NCBI GenBank assembly: GCA_000818945.1
Contig: KN805425.1
Location: 127,479-191,478, forward strand
Reading direction: 5' to 3'
Origin: Schizochytrium sp. CCTCC M209059
Taxonomy: Eukaryota; Sar; Bigyra; Thraustochytrida; Thraustochytriidae
DNA: 64,000 nucleotides
In this document: piece by piece, positions 1 through 10,600 of the stretch
How the letters are laid out: every line of letters starts with the position of its first letter
How positions within the stretch are numbered: position 1 is the stretch's first letter
Notes under the pieces: model-generated
The model's input: the letters and a program-made list of their open reading frames with translations, nothing else
What the model was told of the DNA's origin: nothing
Databases searched by the model: none
Position numbers and translations under genes: made by a program

Positions 1-2643
1 GTCCTCCCCCTTGCTTCTCGACTCCCTCCCCTCTCTTACGTAGGGAAAGCATTTCCCCCCTCTGTTTAAACTCGCCCGCCCACCGCCATCACATCGCTCG
101 CGGCTCGTCGCTGCATCCTTCTGTCTTGCAAGCTTGCATGGGCGCTTGCGCTCTTGTCCAGCGCGTGCGTCCATGCTCAGACGGACCATGTACGTATATG
201 TGCGCATACGAACTGTAACTTACTCTGCAGACCACCTAGTTGGTATGATCTCCTCCTCCGTCTCCGCTCTCCCGTCAATCGCTAGTACCCCCTCCTAGGC
301 TCAACCGTAGTAGCCTTCTTTCCTCGCCGCGGACCGATGGATGATCCAGCAAGCACGTGCTAGTGAAGAGCTAGTCACGGTAGCTGCAACTACTGGGCGG
401 AGCCTGGCGGCGGCGGCGCGATACTGGCTGAGCCGCAGCAAGACCTCACGAGCGCTTGGCTTGCCGGCGAAGCGCCTGACGCTCGCTTGCTCACTCGCTC
501 ACTCTCGATGAGCGAATCGATCCGATCGGCCGAGCCGCCGTGCGTAGCGCGGACTCCGCTGCACGCAAAGCCCTGCGCAGGCAGCTCAACGCAGCGCAGC
601 TTTGCACGAGCAGGAGAACAGACCGCGCGCGCTCGTGGTGACACGAGTGGAGCGATCGATGCTTGTCTGGGGATGAACCAAAGCCACGCAGCGCTCGCTC
701 GCTTGCTCACTCGCTTGCTAGCTTGCCTACAGGCCGCTGCCGCTTGAGGTGGGTGCGACCGGTGCTCGCTCTGGCTGTCGCCACGCACGAGCGCAGCTAG
801 CGGCTGCCCGCTGAGCGAGGTTTCTCCACGCGGAGGCGTCTGCCGCCCCACGCGCTGGCCTTCGAGATTGCTTGTTTGCTTGTCGGCCTACTTCTGCTTG
901 TTTGCTGCTTCTGCTGCCCTCCCTCCCCCTTGCGACTGGACTCGACCCTCCCGGTTCAATTCGAAAAGCTCCTAGCTCTGGAAAAATACCGCAAATCAAG
1001 CTAAAGCAAGCTAAAGAGCTTTCTCGACTCAGGCCTTAACGAAGCGAGGTGCGGTGAGATTGCGGTGTGGCGGCGAAAGCCATACATTGCTATTAGTGTT
1101 GCTGGCAGCATCGACGGCTGACACGCAGCGATTCAAACGATGGCAACAGCTTCACATGGCGCGGCAAATGAAGCAGTAGGCCAAGCAGGAGAAGTGGTGA
1201 TTATACAGAGGGAAAAGGCACCACCATCATTGGCTATCTATCACCTGCACCTCCGCCCATTCGCCAGCCCGCCAGCAAGCCAACCATGCCACGACCATCA
1301 ACATCTCGCCAGGCTGTCGCAGTGCAGAGACAAAGCCCACCATGGATTCCTCGCGCAAGGCCGTACCTGATTCCATTCCCCAACGCCTCTCAGCCTGGGG
1401 CACGTCCTGGCGAATCCAGCATGCACTACAGCACAGCTCCAGCGGCTTGCAGCTTGCAGCTTGCGGCGGAATGCCTTCGACGCTAGCCGCGGCCACTGCC
1501 GTAAACCAGGTCTTTAGGATGCAGAGAAGGAACAATACTTACGAAGCAGACTCGAATTGTTCAACGAACTCTGCCAGCCGCACCGCCACCGCCGCACCTT
1601 CACTCTCAGGCTACAGCAGCAATCGCAGCTACCTCCGACTAGGGCTAGAGCAAGTTCAAGTCAAGTCAAGCCAGTCGAGCATTGCTTTCCTACAATCGTC
1701 TCCCACACCCTCACACACCCCCACACAGTGTGCTGATTGTTGGACTTACTGTTAGACAGCGGTGACGATCAATGGTGAAAAGGCCCTCCAGCGATGTCGT
1801 GGCAACATGCATGTTGCAGCCGCCGCGGCCACGTCGCCAAGCCGGAGACTTTGGCGCGCAAAGCGTATACCTATTCCAGGACGCCAGTCAGCCCGCCCGC
1901 CCAGCCAGCCCGCCCAGCCAGCGAGCCAGCCACCCAGCCACCCAGCATTCTCCGGCCAGTGAGTGGGCCAGGAGCAAGTCTGGATTCCTCGCCATTGATC
2001 GCCCGCCCACCTGCCCGCCCGCCCGCACGCCCGCACGCACGCACGCACGCACGCCTCACGCAGCCTGCAGCTGCCTGCCAAAGTTTTTTGAGCCCGGGCG
2101 GGCGACTACAGCACGCACAGCACGCACAGCACGAGCGCGGGACGTGCAAACAGCTTGTTCTTCTAACTGTAAGTTATACTCAACCAGCATGGCTTGCATT
2201 TGCACGCATTCGCATGCAAGCGCGCGTGAAGCGGACGCGGGACGCCTTGGCTCTCACGGCTTCATCCATCGTTTCGTCCTGGACCATCCTCTGCCAGAGT
2301 CTGCAACATTGCCTTTTCAACCGAGGCGGCTGTCTCCTTAGCGGCAGCAGCACTGGCAGCTTGCCATACACCTCTTGACGGGACCAAAACGTAAAAGAGA
2401 CTTATGTTGAAATGAAAGTTTTTAGGTCGTTTAGATACTAATGTAAGATACAACTTGGTTTCGTTGCTCGCGTGGCGAGTCTGAGAGGATTAGGCGCTGC
2501 CGTCGCAAGCGCGAAACCCTGCACCTCGCGTGTCGAGTGTACCTTGGCGCGCGCGCACGCGGCCACCACGCCGGAGGCCCGCGCTCGCAAGGGAATCCAG
2601 TCTTCTCTTGCCTCGGCGTCTAACTGGTTAACAGGCCAGAGTC
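1..2643. other. Gene-free low-complexity region
   Basis: I see no convincing gene here. Reading frames on both strands are short, overlap in several frames and are rich in Ala, Arg, Pro and Ser, as expected from GC-biased simple sequence. The stretch holds scattered GCTCGCTTGCTCACTCGCT-type repeats near 480-510 and 690-725, CCCGCCCAGCCAG repeats at 1885-1945, and CGCACGCACG repeats at 2025-2060. It may include the promoter and 5' leader of the AP-4 beta gene, but no element can be assigned with confidence. Confidence 0.5.
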
Positions 2644-2713
2644 GAAGAAGAAGGGAAAGAAGAAGAAGAAGAAGAAGAAGAAGAAGAAGAAGAAGAAGAA
2701 GAAGAAGAAAGAA
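2644..2713 (+). repeat. (GAA)n microsatellite next to a start codon
   Basis: An almost pure GAA tract, with a few GGAAA interruptions, ends two bases before the ATG of the AP-4 beta gene. It would lie in the 5' leader of the mRNA. Confidence 0.9.
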
Positions 2714-2715
2714 AG

Positions 2716-5049
2716 ATGGCAACTCCCGCGCCACCGCCACCGCCCGCTTCGGCCGGCGGCCGCGACTCTAGCAGCAAGTACTTCGACACCAAACGCGGCG
2801 AGGTCACAGACCTTAAAGCGCTTCTACGGAACCAAGCCGTCGAACGCGACCCGCGCAGGAAACGCGAGGTGATTAAAAAGGTCATCGCCTATATGACGCT
2901 TGGCATCGATGTCAGCTCTCTCTTTGGCGAGGTCGTCATGGCGAGCGCCACAACCGACCTTGTGCTCAAAAAAATGTGCTACCTCTTCCTTTCCACATAT
3001 GCTGCAAGCAATGAGGAACTCGCGACGCTCTGCATCAATACCATGACGCGCGACTGCCAGGACAGCGATCCCCTCGTTCGCGGCCTCGCGCTCCGCTCGC
3101 TCTCCTCCCTTGGCCTCGTCACAGTCACAGAGTACCTGCTGCCGGTCCTGCTCAAGGGGCTTCGCGATCCTGCCGCCTACGTGCGTCGCAACTCCGTTCT
3201 TGCCGTTCTCAAGCTTCACAACCTCGACAAGGCCATCGTCACGGAAAACGGCCTCGACGATATCGTCACCAAAATGCTCCAAGACCCCGACCCCCAAGTA
3301 TCCGCCAGTAGTCTCATGGTCGTCGCGGAAATCAACATTGAACAGGGCGGCATTCAGCTTGATCGTGCGCTCGTCATCCACCTGCTCAACCGCATCCGCG
3401 ACTACAACGAGTGGGGCCAAAGCTTCATACTTCATCTTCTCGCAAAGTACAGGCCAGAATCCGAGGAAGAAACATTCCAGATCATGAACGTACTCGACTC
3501 GTGTTTGCGCGTAGCCAGCAGCGCCGTCGTCCTCGCAACAACCAAGATCTTTCTCTTCTACGCCGACTCTCTCCGCCACATCAAAGACCAAATCTACATG
3601 CGCCTCAAACAGCCCACTCTCACCCTCATGGCCAACCCGAGCCCAGAGCTGCGATACAGCGTCCTCAAGCACGTCGAAATCATGGTCACGCGCTGCCCCG
3701 GCGTCTTCGATTCAGAATTCAAGCTCTTTTATATTCACTACAACGAGCCCTCGCCCCTCAAATTCACAAAGCTTCGCATTCTTCCCGAGCTCGCCAACGA
3801 GACCAACATCCACGAGCTCGTTCACGAGCTCACAGAATACGTCCAGGATGTCGACCCCGAAATATCAAAGCGCGCCATCATTGCTTTCGGGCGTATCGCC
3901 GTCAACATTCCTGCGGGCGCCGACGGCATCATCAACCAGCTTCTCGAGTTCATCTCAAACATCGATCTCGACACCGTACGCACAGAGGCTGTCAATGTCA
4001 TCAAGGACCTCCTCCGCAAGTACCCAGACCGAAGCGCAGATGTTCTACCCGCCCTCCCGCGTTGCCTCCGCGTCATCGAAAATCCCACCGGCAAAGCCGC
4101 TGTCATTTTCCTCCTCGGCGAGTTCGGCGCCGACATGAGACAAACGCCCTACCTGCTCGAAGGCCTCATTGCCTCCTACGATGACGAGGTCTCTGTCCAG
4201 GTCAAGGCAGCCTTGCTCACCGCCGTCTGCAAGGTCTTTTTCCGGCGCGCCCCCGAGGTCCATGCCATGCTCAAACGTCTACTCACAACCATGCTCAATG
4301 ACACGAGCGACACCAATCTCCACGATCGCGCTCTCCTCTATTATCGTCTGCTGCGCCATGACGTCCAAGAGGCCCGCCGCTGCATCACCTGCACAAAGAG
4401 CCCCGTCGTCGAGTTCGCCGAGGAACGCCTCTCCGGCCTCAAGCAGCAGCTCTTTGAGGAATTCAACACGCTCTCCATTCTTTACGATAAACCCGCAGAG
4501 CAATTCGTTGACGAAAAGCATCTCGAGACTGCATCTATTCCGCAACTCAGTTTTGCCGCAGCCGCTGCTGCAAATGCAGCCGCAGCGCAAGCCGCACAGG
4601 AGAACCACGCCCAGTCCTACGGCGACACGGCACAAGCTTACCATGGTCATGATGACGATCTCCTTGGGGTGGGAGGCCACGCGTCACACTCGCGCCAGCC
4701 GTGGTCGCTGCAGGCCAACGTCACTCTGGACCAGGAAACCTTTCAGACAAAGTGGGAAGCAGCGGACACTGCCGCCACACTTGACCTTCCGCTGTCCTCC
4801 TGTCCACCCGCAGACCAAGTCGAGTCTCTTGCGGCCGAGAACCGCATCTACTGCATGGCATCGGGTGATCTCGGTCATGCGCTCAAGTTCTTCTTCTTTG
4901 GTCGCGACTCCAACGATGTTTTGCATCTCGCGGAAGTCCAGCTCGAAAAGGCCTCTTGCCAGCTCACCGCCACTGTCAAGAGCGAGGACCCCACCGATGC
5001 ACAGACCTTTGCGGACTCCTTTATGGCGAGTCTCGGTACATTGTTGTGA
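2716..5049 (+). CDS. AP4B1: AP-4 adaptor complex subunit beta
   Basis: This 777-residue protein is a beta-adaptin of the AP-4 coat complex, which sorts cargo at the trans-Golgi network. An adaptin HEAT-repeat trunk fills roughly residues 15-560. Key stretches match AP-4 beta better than AP-1/2 beta: VVMASATTDLVLKKMCYL, VRGLALRSL and YVRRNSVLAVLKLHNL. A flexible Ala/Gln-rich hinge (about 610-650) leads to a C-terminal appendage (about 668-777) with the VTLDQETFQTKWEA start typical of the beta appendage platform. The length is close to that of other AP-4 beta chains. The ATG follows a GAA tract by two bases and is the first in frame. The gene converges with the TPGS1-like gene about 165 bp downstream. 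Assignment to AP-4 rather than AP-1/2 rests on motif reading and was not tested by phylogeny. Confidence 0.88.
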   Translation: MATPAPPPPPASAGGRDSSSKYFDTKRGEVTDLKALLRNQAVERDPRRKREVIKKVIAYMTLGIDVSSLFGEVVMASATTDLVLKKMCYLFLSTYAASNEELATLCINTMTRDCQDSDPLVRGLALRSLSSLGLVTVTEYLLPVLLKGLRDPAAYVRRNSVLAVLKLHNLDKAIVTENGLDDIVTKMLQDPDPQVSASSLMVVAEINIEQGGIQLDRALVIHLLNRIRDYNEWGQSFILHLLAKYRPESEEETFQIMNVLDSCLRVASSAVVLATTKIFLFYADSLRHIKDQIYMRLKQPTLTLMANPSPELRYSVLKHVEIMVTRCPGVFDSEFKLFYIHYNEPSPLKFTKLRILPELANETNIHELVHELTEYVQDVDPEISKRAIIAFGRIAVNIPAGADGIINQLLEFISNIDLDTVRTEAVNVIKDLLRKYPDRSADVLPALPRCLRVIENPTGKAAVIFLLGEFGADMRQTPYLLEGLIASYDDEVSVQVKAALLTAVCKVFFRRAPEVHAMLKRLLTTMLNDTSDTNLHDRALLYYRLLRHDVQEARRCITCTKSPVVEFAEERLSGLKQQLFEEFNTLSILYDKPAEQFVDEKHLETASIPQLSFAAAAAANAAAAQAAQENHAQSYGDTAQAYHGHDDDLLGVGGHASHSRQPWSLQANVTLDQETFQTKWEAADTAATLDLPLSSCPPADQVESLAAENRIYCMASGDLGHALKFFFFGRDSNDVLHLAEVQLEKASCQLTATVKSEDPTDAQTFADSFMASLGTLL

Positions 5050-5116
5050 GCATCTCTGCTCCCAGTCGTATGCACACCTTCCTTGATCGAAGCAGCGAGG
5101 ACCTCCATCTCATGCA

Positions 5117-5180
5117 ACTAATTTCTCTCTTTCGCTTTCTCTTTCACTTTCGCTTTCGCTTTCGCTTTTGTCTTCGCTTC
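5117..5180. repeat. Pyrimidine-rich (CTTTCG)n tract
   Basis: CTTTCG and CTTTCT units repeat in the short convergent spacer between the 3' ends of the AP-4 beta and TPGS1-like genes. It could act in 3' UTRs of either transcript; no function can be shown. Confidence 0.7.
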
Positions 5181-5214
5181 CCTACGGTCATGATCTGCAC
5201 GCGAGGTCAAATGC

Positions 5215-6105
5215 TCATGTCGGCTCCTGGCGTTGACTCATCTCACCAGTCGCCAAAAGCATCTCAATGCCGACGCACACAAAATCCTCCACCTTGATGC
5301 CCGCGTCATCATTACCCCTGCTCTGGGGTCCTTTGGCTGCTTCAAGGCAATCTCGTGCCATGTCGCGGCGCGCAGCGCGCGTCTCTGCGTTGCTATCCCC
5401 TTGCTTTAAACTCGCTACCCCCTGGTCCCAATCCACCGATTCCAATATTTGGAGTGCGGCATCAAGTGACACACACCCAAAACCATTTCCCGAGGCAGAG
5501 AATGTAAACGCCTCGCGAAGAGCTTCCCCAAGCTCTCGCACAGCAAGGCACGCCCCAATGTGGCACATAAAGTCATTGTAGGACAGCAGATAACCGAGTG
5601 ATACAGGTCGCGCGAGCTTTAATACCCGTTCACAAGCAGACTTGGGCAATCCCTTGCACAGCTTGCGTTGCAAGTGTACCACATCTCGCGAAAACACTCC
5701 GGAAGACTGGCTCAGCTTTTCAGACGCGGAAACAACCTTTTCATCCACGCGCAAAGCTTTACCCTCTTGCCCTTGAGCTTGCTCCACACGAGCCTCTTCC
5801 GCCAAAAGCAAGTATGCCTCTCCGAGTCGATCGTAAAGGACAGCGCTACGCACATCGCATTGTGTAACGAGCCGCTCAGCATGTTTTAAGGCTGCGCGTT
5901 CATCTAACTTTTCCGCAAGCACGTCCGCAAGGAAGCCAGCAGCAGCTGCGTCTCGCGAACCTTCTTCCTGGACGCCTGCATACTCGTCACCAGCTCGCGC
6001 TGCCGCCGGCGGTTGGCACAACGCCAGCTCGCACACAGCCTCTTCGACAACTTGCGAGATGCCTTGCCGCGCCCAAAACGCCTCGGAGCTGCGCAGAGAG
6101 CCCAT
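5215..6105 (-). CDS. TPGS1-like tubulin polyglutamylase complex subunit
   Basis: A 296-residue protein that resembles TPGS1, the non-catalytic subunit that targets the TTLL1 polyglutamylase complex to axonemal and centriolar microtubules. Visible similarities run in order. An N-terminal helix (about residues 10-30, WARQGISQVVEEAVCEL) fits the dimerisation-type start of the family. Next come FLADVLAEKL and a VLYDRLGEAYLLL helix. A central LSYNDFMCHIGACLAVREL block corresponds to the family's conserved hydrophobic region, and a closing VEDFVCVGIEMLL follows. The spacing and length match TPGS1 (about 290 residues). A longer frame to 6207 starts at TTG; the first ATG is 6105. It lies head-to-head with the XRRA1-like gene. 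The related protein CSTPP1 is the main alternative. Confidence 0.55.
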   Translation of the reverse strand: MGSLRSSEAFWARQGISQVVEEAVCELALCQPPAAARAGDEYAGVQEEGSRDAAAAGFLADVLAEKLDERAALKHAERLVTQCDVRSAVLYDRLGEAYLLLAEEARVEQAQGQEGKALRVDEKVVSASEKLSQSSGVFSRDVVHLQRKLCKGLPKSACERVLKLARPVSLGYLLSYNDFMCHIGACLAVRELGEALREAFTFSASGNGFGCVSLDAALQILESVDWDQGVASLKQGDSNAETRAARRDMARDCLEAAKGPQSRGNDDAGIKVEDFVCVGIEMLLATGEMSQRQEPT

Positions 6106-6777
6106 GATTGGGCGCGCGTTTCTTCCACGCTTGCTTGCTCGCTTGCTTGTTTCTGTTTGGTTTCGCTCGCGCGCCGCAAGCCCAAGGAAAAGGAATGATG
6201 AGCCCAAAAGCTCAGTTTTCTTTGCTTGGAAAAATCGATTTCGTTACGAAATGTGGCCTAACTCGCACGAACCTATCCGGTAATAGGTCTCTTTCATTCA
6301 TGGATGCCATGTGACCAGCGCAAGCTAGCTAGCTGGTCACCTTGTGCGCTCAGCCAGCCTATTAATATAGCTTTGCATTATCGACTGACCCTTCAGCCTG
6401 TGGCACAGCAACTTTCTCGTTTTGATTGTTGTCTGGTTTGCAGCGTCAGTGGCAGTCTTGCGGCGAACAACAAGCTTGCTCGGTATAGCTTTCGGACGCA
6501 CGCTCTGTCAAGTTTGAGTCGTGGACGTCTCCTGTCTTGGGGAGGCGGGTTTATCGCGGTGGACCAATCAAGCCGAGACAATCTGACGGAAAGCAACTTT
6601 GAAAAGTCTTGTGGAGAAGACGCACGGTCAATGTACAAGTTGCGCGAAACTACTCCAAGCAACTGTTGACAACGAGCAAAGCTTGCCGCTGACGCCTTGC
6701 AAATATAGAAAGAGACGCATTACCTTCGTCAAAAGCAACGTGCAGACCATTTTTGCTGCTTCGCACGCACGACTATC
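6106..6777. other. Divergent promoter region
   Basis: This 672-bp spacer separates two head-to-head genes, TPGS1-like (minus) and XRRA1-like (plus), so it probably carries both promoters. It contains an AGCTAGCTAGCTGG stretch near 6325 and a GGCCTAAC near 6253. No further element is recognised. Confidence 0.5.
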
Positions 6778-8981
6778 ATGCCCGAGGCAAGCACAGAATC
6801 GCATAACCCTCGAGCTCGCGAATCGAAAACGAGCGAGTCTCTCGTCGTCAGCAACAAAGGCCAACTCGCACTCGAGGCAAAATCTCAGGATCTCATCGAC
6901 TCGCCTCGTGAAGGTCGCCGCACGAGACAGCCTGCAAAGCTTGCAACTGCGTCACAGCTCGACGGCTTTCTCTTGCTTGAGGCTTCCGGGGCAGAGTACC
7001 CTGATGAGGCAACGTCCGCAAAACTCATCGACAAAGGCCTAAATGAGGTCGTCAGCGAAGATTTACGATACTATTCCCGTCTGAGTTTCGCTGACTTTGG
7101 TGAAAACCAGCTGAAGATCCAAGACGTAAGTTCCTATCCTCATTGTGTCAAATCACAGCGCGGATCAAACAAAAAGCAAACAAAAAAAACAAAGAACCAA
7201 GCGAAATCAGGCTCGTAGACTAACATTTTTTGCGCTTAATGACGGGTACGTAGTTGACGAACCTGCATGCGCTCGAAGAACTCCGTTTGCCAGACAACAA
7301 GATTTCGAGCATTGAATGGGTGAGTCCGCGACCTTTCTCGTCACTCACCATTCTCGATCTCTCGTTCAATGCCCTCACATCAGCGGCGGTGGGTCAGCTC
7401 GCTGCTCTTGAGCGTCTTCGCGAGCTTGATCTGACAAGCAATCGGCTTCGCTCCCTTCCCGATAATATGTGCGCGTTTGTGCATCTCGAGCTTCTCATGC
7501 TCAACAATAACCGTATTGCAGATTCTGATAGTCTCGGGTACCTCTCAGAGGCTCCTCGGCTTCGCGAACTGGATCTGAGCAACAACAAGGTGTCTTCGTT
7601 TCCAGAGAATCTCGACTTCCCCGCGCTCGAATGGCTCAGTCTCGTGGGCAACGACATCAGTACCCACGATGACTTGGCCCCACTCGCTGAGCTTCCGGAA
7701 CTCGTGCAGGTTCTGCTATACAACAATCCAATCACAGCTGTGACGCGACGCACGAGCCTGTCCGCAAACGAGACACGCTGTACGCGCAGAAATCCGATGC
7801 AAGAGCATACCGCGGACGCTCTCCCAGCGGAATCACGCTTCGAAGGACGCGATGTAATTAATGTCGTCACGGACGCACCAAGTGTTGATAGCGTTGCAAC
7901 AGGCCATTCAGCTTCCAAGATCCGCGGGCTCTATAGGGGATTTAAAGTCACAAAAATCGCCGAAGTGCGCATGTTGAATCCTCGCGAATGGAAAGAACGC
8001 GGGAAGAAATTGCTCGAGGACAATAGTCAGATGCTGATTGACACCTTGCCCAATGATCAAGGCGCTCAATTGTTACATGAAAGTAACAGTAGCAACAACC
8101 ACAAAAGCAATAGTAACAGCGGCAGTCAAGATGAGGCAAGCTTTCTTCCGACGCACGAAAATGACGCTGATCGCAAGTACGAAAATGCAGCACACCAACG
8201 TCATGCTGGTCAGGGAAGAGAAGACACCGATGATGCTCACAGTCTCCACGAAGATCAGGGCCCGGAGAGCGTCTTTCTTACGGAGCCCTCACTCTTTGAG
8301 GGTGTGGGCTGTGTTCAGCCCGATGCTCCGCAAAATGGGCAGCTAGGATCCTTGGGTGGTGGCAAGAATGTGGGCCGACAAGAAGAAAAAGACCAAGAGA
8401 CAGCTTTGAGACAGGATAGTGGCGTCCCAGACGCCTCGGGCTTTACAACGGGTACGAGTACACTGGAATTACGAGCCCAGCTCGATCTTTTCCACACCAG
8501 CGACGACCCGAGGTCGCGAAGAGCACCAAAATACAATCCTGCGCTCGTGGGTACGGCCACAACTGCTCTACGTTTTGCGCTGCAGCACCCGCTCACTGCG
8601 CACACAGCTGACACCATGGACGACCCGTCGGAGGAGGCGCTCCTTCGTTTGACGCGACAGACATCTTCCTCGAAGCAAAAGGTTAAAGACCCTGTGGCGG
8701 CGGCACGTTGTGGACGGAAGTCAGAGCAGCCTCGGTCGACCCGGCCAGCTCCAAAGACCGGCATTCGTGCACGTCCAACTCGGAAAGACAAGCAGCTCAT
8801 GGACAACATCGAGACAGTGCTTAACCGTATGGATTTCGGCGATGCCGTCTCGGATCAGTTCCAAGCGCTCGAGTACGGTGGACGAGGTGCCGCTGGCGAT
8901 GCGCGGGCCGAAGACGAGTCTGATCGAGCCGCCAAAGGCCTCATGTCCATGGTCTCCCAGGTTATGAGGGACTTTTCGTGA
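6778..8981 (+). CDS. Leucine-rich repeat protein, XRRA1-like (two exons)
   Basis: Two exons (6778-7125 and 7254-8981) join in phase 0 to give 691 residues. Splicing connects GENQLKIQD to LTNLHALEEL, which restores a continuous series of leucine-rich repeats over about residues 95-265 (for example LTILDLSFNAL, LRELDLTSNRL, LELLMLNNNRI, LRELDLSNNKV). The repeat block ends in LVQVLLYNNPI, a closing motif also found in XRRA1-type LRR proteins. The remaining 400 residues are polar, Ser/Gln/Asp-rich and probably disordered, with a short helix at the C terminus. LRR proteins of this kind are common in flagellated protists. The XRRA1 link is by pattern only; a general LRR scaffold is equally acceptable. 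Confidence 0.7.
7126..7253 (+). other. Spliceosomal intron (128 bp)
   Basis: The intron starts GTAAGT after AAGAC and ends in ACGTAG before TTGACGAAC. A CTAAC branch-point-like sequence lies about 33 bases before the 3' end. Removing it keeps the frame and joins two halves of an LRR domain. It is the only intron I can support in the window. Confidence 0.85.
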
Positions 8982-9335
8982 AAGAGCGCGGCAACAGCCT
9001 TGTATGGCGTTGTAGTACGTTCCCGGTGCCACTGCGCAATGCATTGCATTTTATACGCCCGTCAGTGAGTGAGTGCGGTTGTTTTTATGTGCCAAAGCAT
9101 ATGCTGTCCTACGAGATGACTAGGACGTCCTACGAACATCAATTCGAGCGCGTGCCGCACGAACTCCCTCGTTCCCTCCTCCTTTCTCCTGCTGGCAGCC
9201 AGCGCGCTCGTTCTTGCGTGCGAGCGAGCGGGCAAAGGCGCAAGGCACAGGCGCACGCAAGCAAGGCATAAACGCGGCGCAAAGGCGGGGAGCTGTGCGC
9301 ACTGCGTGAACGTGCGCACGAGGAGCAAGAGGAGG
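8982..9335. other. Spacer between two plus-strand genes
   Basis: This stretch separates the LRR gene from the poly-Asp protein gene. It contains GAGTGAGTGCGG and GCGAGCGAGCGGG near 9065 and 9220. A reading frame enters from GTG at 9306, but the first ATG is 9336. No defined element was seen. Confidence 0.4.
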
Positions 9336-9908
9336 ATGCCGTCCTTCGAGGTGGTCTCGACGGCCACGCCGGAGAGCTTTGCGGCGCACCAGCGTAAGAT
9401 TAAGGACGACGAGCGCAAGCGGCGGGAAGCGGGCAAGGGCGGCCAAGTTGCTAAGGCGCGCGCCGCAAGGTACAACCTGACGCTGCGAGCAAACGAGCTG
9501 AAAAAGCTTCGCGAGCAGGAACGAAATGCTCGAGGTCTCGACGCCAACGACAGCGGAGACCGGCCGGCACTTACGCCAGCGCCTGAGGAAGAGTCGTCTT
9601 CCAAGCGCGAGTCCCTTGTTAAGCGTGTGTCACGGCGTCTCTCCAATCTGCGGCGCCAGAGCCAGAAATCTAGACGCTCCAGCGCATTATCGGAGGACGA
9701 GAATGTCGAGACAGCCACGTCAGACGGCAATTCTCTTCCCAAGAGTGGAAGCAGTTCAAATGATGAGGGAGGGGATGGACGCAACCTGGCCATCGACGAG
9801 TACGACGATCATCAGGGCGACAATATCGACGACGACATTGATGACGACATTGACATTGGTGATGACATTGATAATGACAATGATGATGACGATAACGATG
9901 ACAACGAT

Positions 9909-9940
<32 letters not shown>

Positions 9941-10403
9941 CGATGACGATGACGATGACGACGACGAAGAGGTTATTCTCTGGATGGGTGAGCTGGCACG
10001 CGCGCTCGAGCAGCAGGAGACGTACCAGATTAATGCGGCAATTCTCACCGCTTTTCTGACTGAAATGGCACCCGAGCGCGTGGATGAGGTCGCAGACCTC
10101 CTCGAAGAGTACGAAGGCCGCGAAGAGGACCTCTTTGATGAACTCGCCAAAGAGTACCCGGCCTCTCCCGAGGCTAAGCAGCGTCTCAACAACAAAACCC
10201 TGCGCGCGCTGGGAGCCGAAATTCCCGACGAGGCCACCGGGGAAGGTGAGGATGAAGGCTATATTCTCAGCCTCATGACTGATAATTATGGCAAGTGGGC
10301 GGCCAATGTCCAAAGCCAGGTTCTTCGCCAGAGGATGATGCAGGCTGGCGCGTCTCGAGAAGATGTTGATGCTGTTATGAAGAATTCCTCCGAGATGATA
10401 TAA
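9336..10403 (+). CDS. Poly-Asp protein with GREEDLF-type helical motif
   Basis: A 355-residue protein of unknown function. The N-terminal 75 residues are basic and helical, with many Lys, Arg and Glu. A Ser/Arg-rich segment follows (about 95-130), then an extremely acidic tract at about residues 160-212 built mainly of GAC/GAT codons. Residues about 231-275 carry a helical block, ILTAFLTEMAPERVDEV followed by LLEEYEGREEDLF. Similar 'ILxxFYxxxxPEKVxxVxxLLxxYxGREExLFxxL' blocks recur in proteins of oomycetes, ciliates and trypanosomatids, usually in multiple copies; here there is one. That comparison is from memory. The first ATG is 9336. Confidence 0.75.
9820..9969 (+). repeat. Coding (GAY)n tract, poly-Asp
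   Basis: Degenerate GAC/GAT triplet repeats encode the long aspartate-rich segment of the surrounding gene. The mixing of GAC and GAT shows it is not a pure recent expansion throughout. Confidence 0.9.
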
Positions 10404-10600
10404 GGAGACCAAAACCCAAAGTATGACGTTATTTGTTTTGTTTCTAAGCTTTCAACGCAGGATTCTTAACACCCTGCTACCAGAAGTCAGAGATTGACCC
10501 CTGGGCCTGGCTTGACCCTTACTGTGAGAAAGATGCACAAGAAAGATAAGGGTTACAGAAAAAGAGTACTGCGGTCTGTTGTTTTTATCCATCAGCAAAT

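Noticed and set aside
954..965. GGTTCAATTC, similar to a tRNA B-box
   Set aside because: No matching A-box, acceptor stem or anticodon arm upstream.
390..2378. Several overlapping frames of 60-194 codons
   Set aside because: They overlap in multiple frames on both strands, are Ala/Arg/Pro/Ser-rich and show no domain; typical of GC-rich simple sequence.
2824..3672. 282-codon antisense frame opposite AP-4 beta
   Set aside because: Mirror of the codon bias of a well-supported adaptin gene; no recognisable domain.
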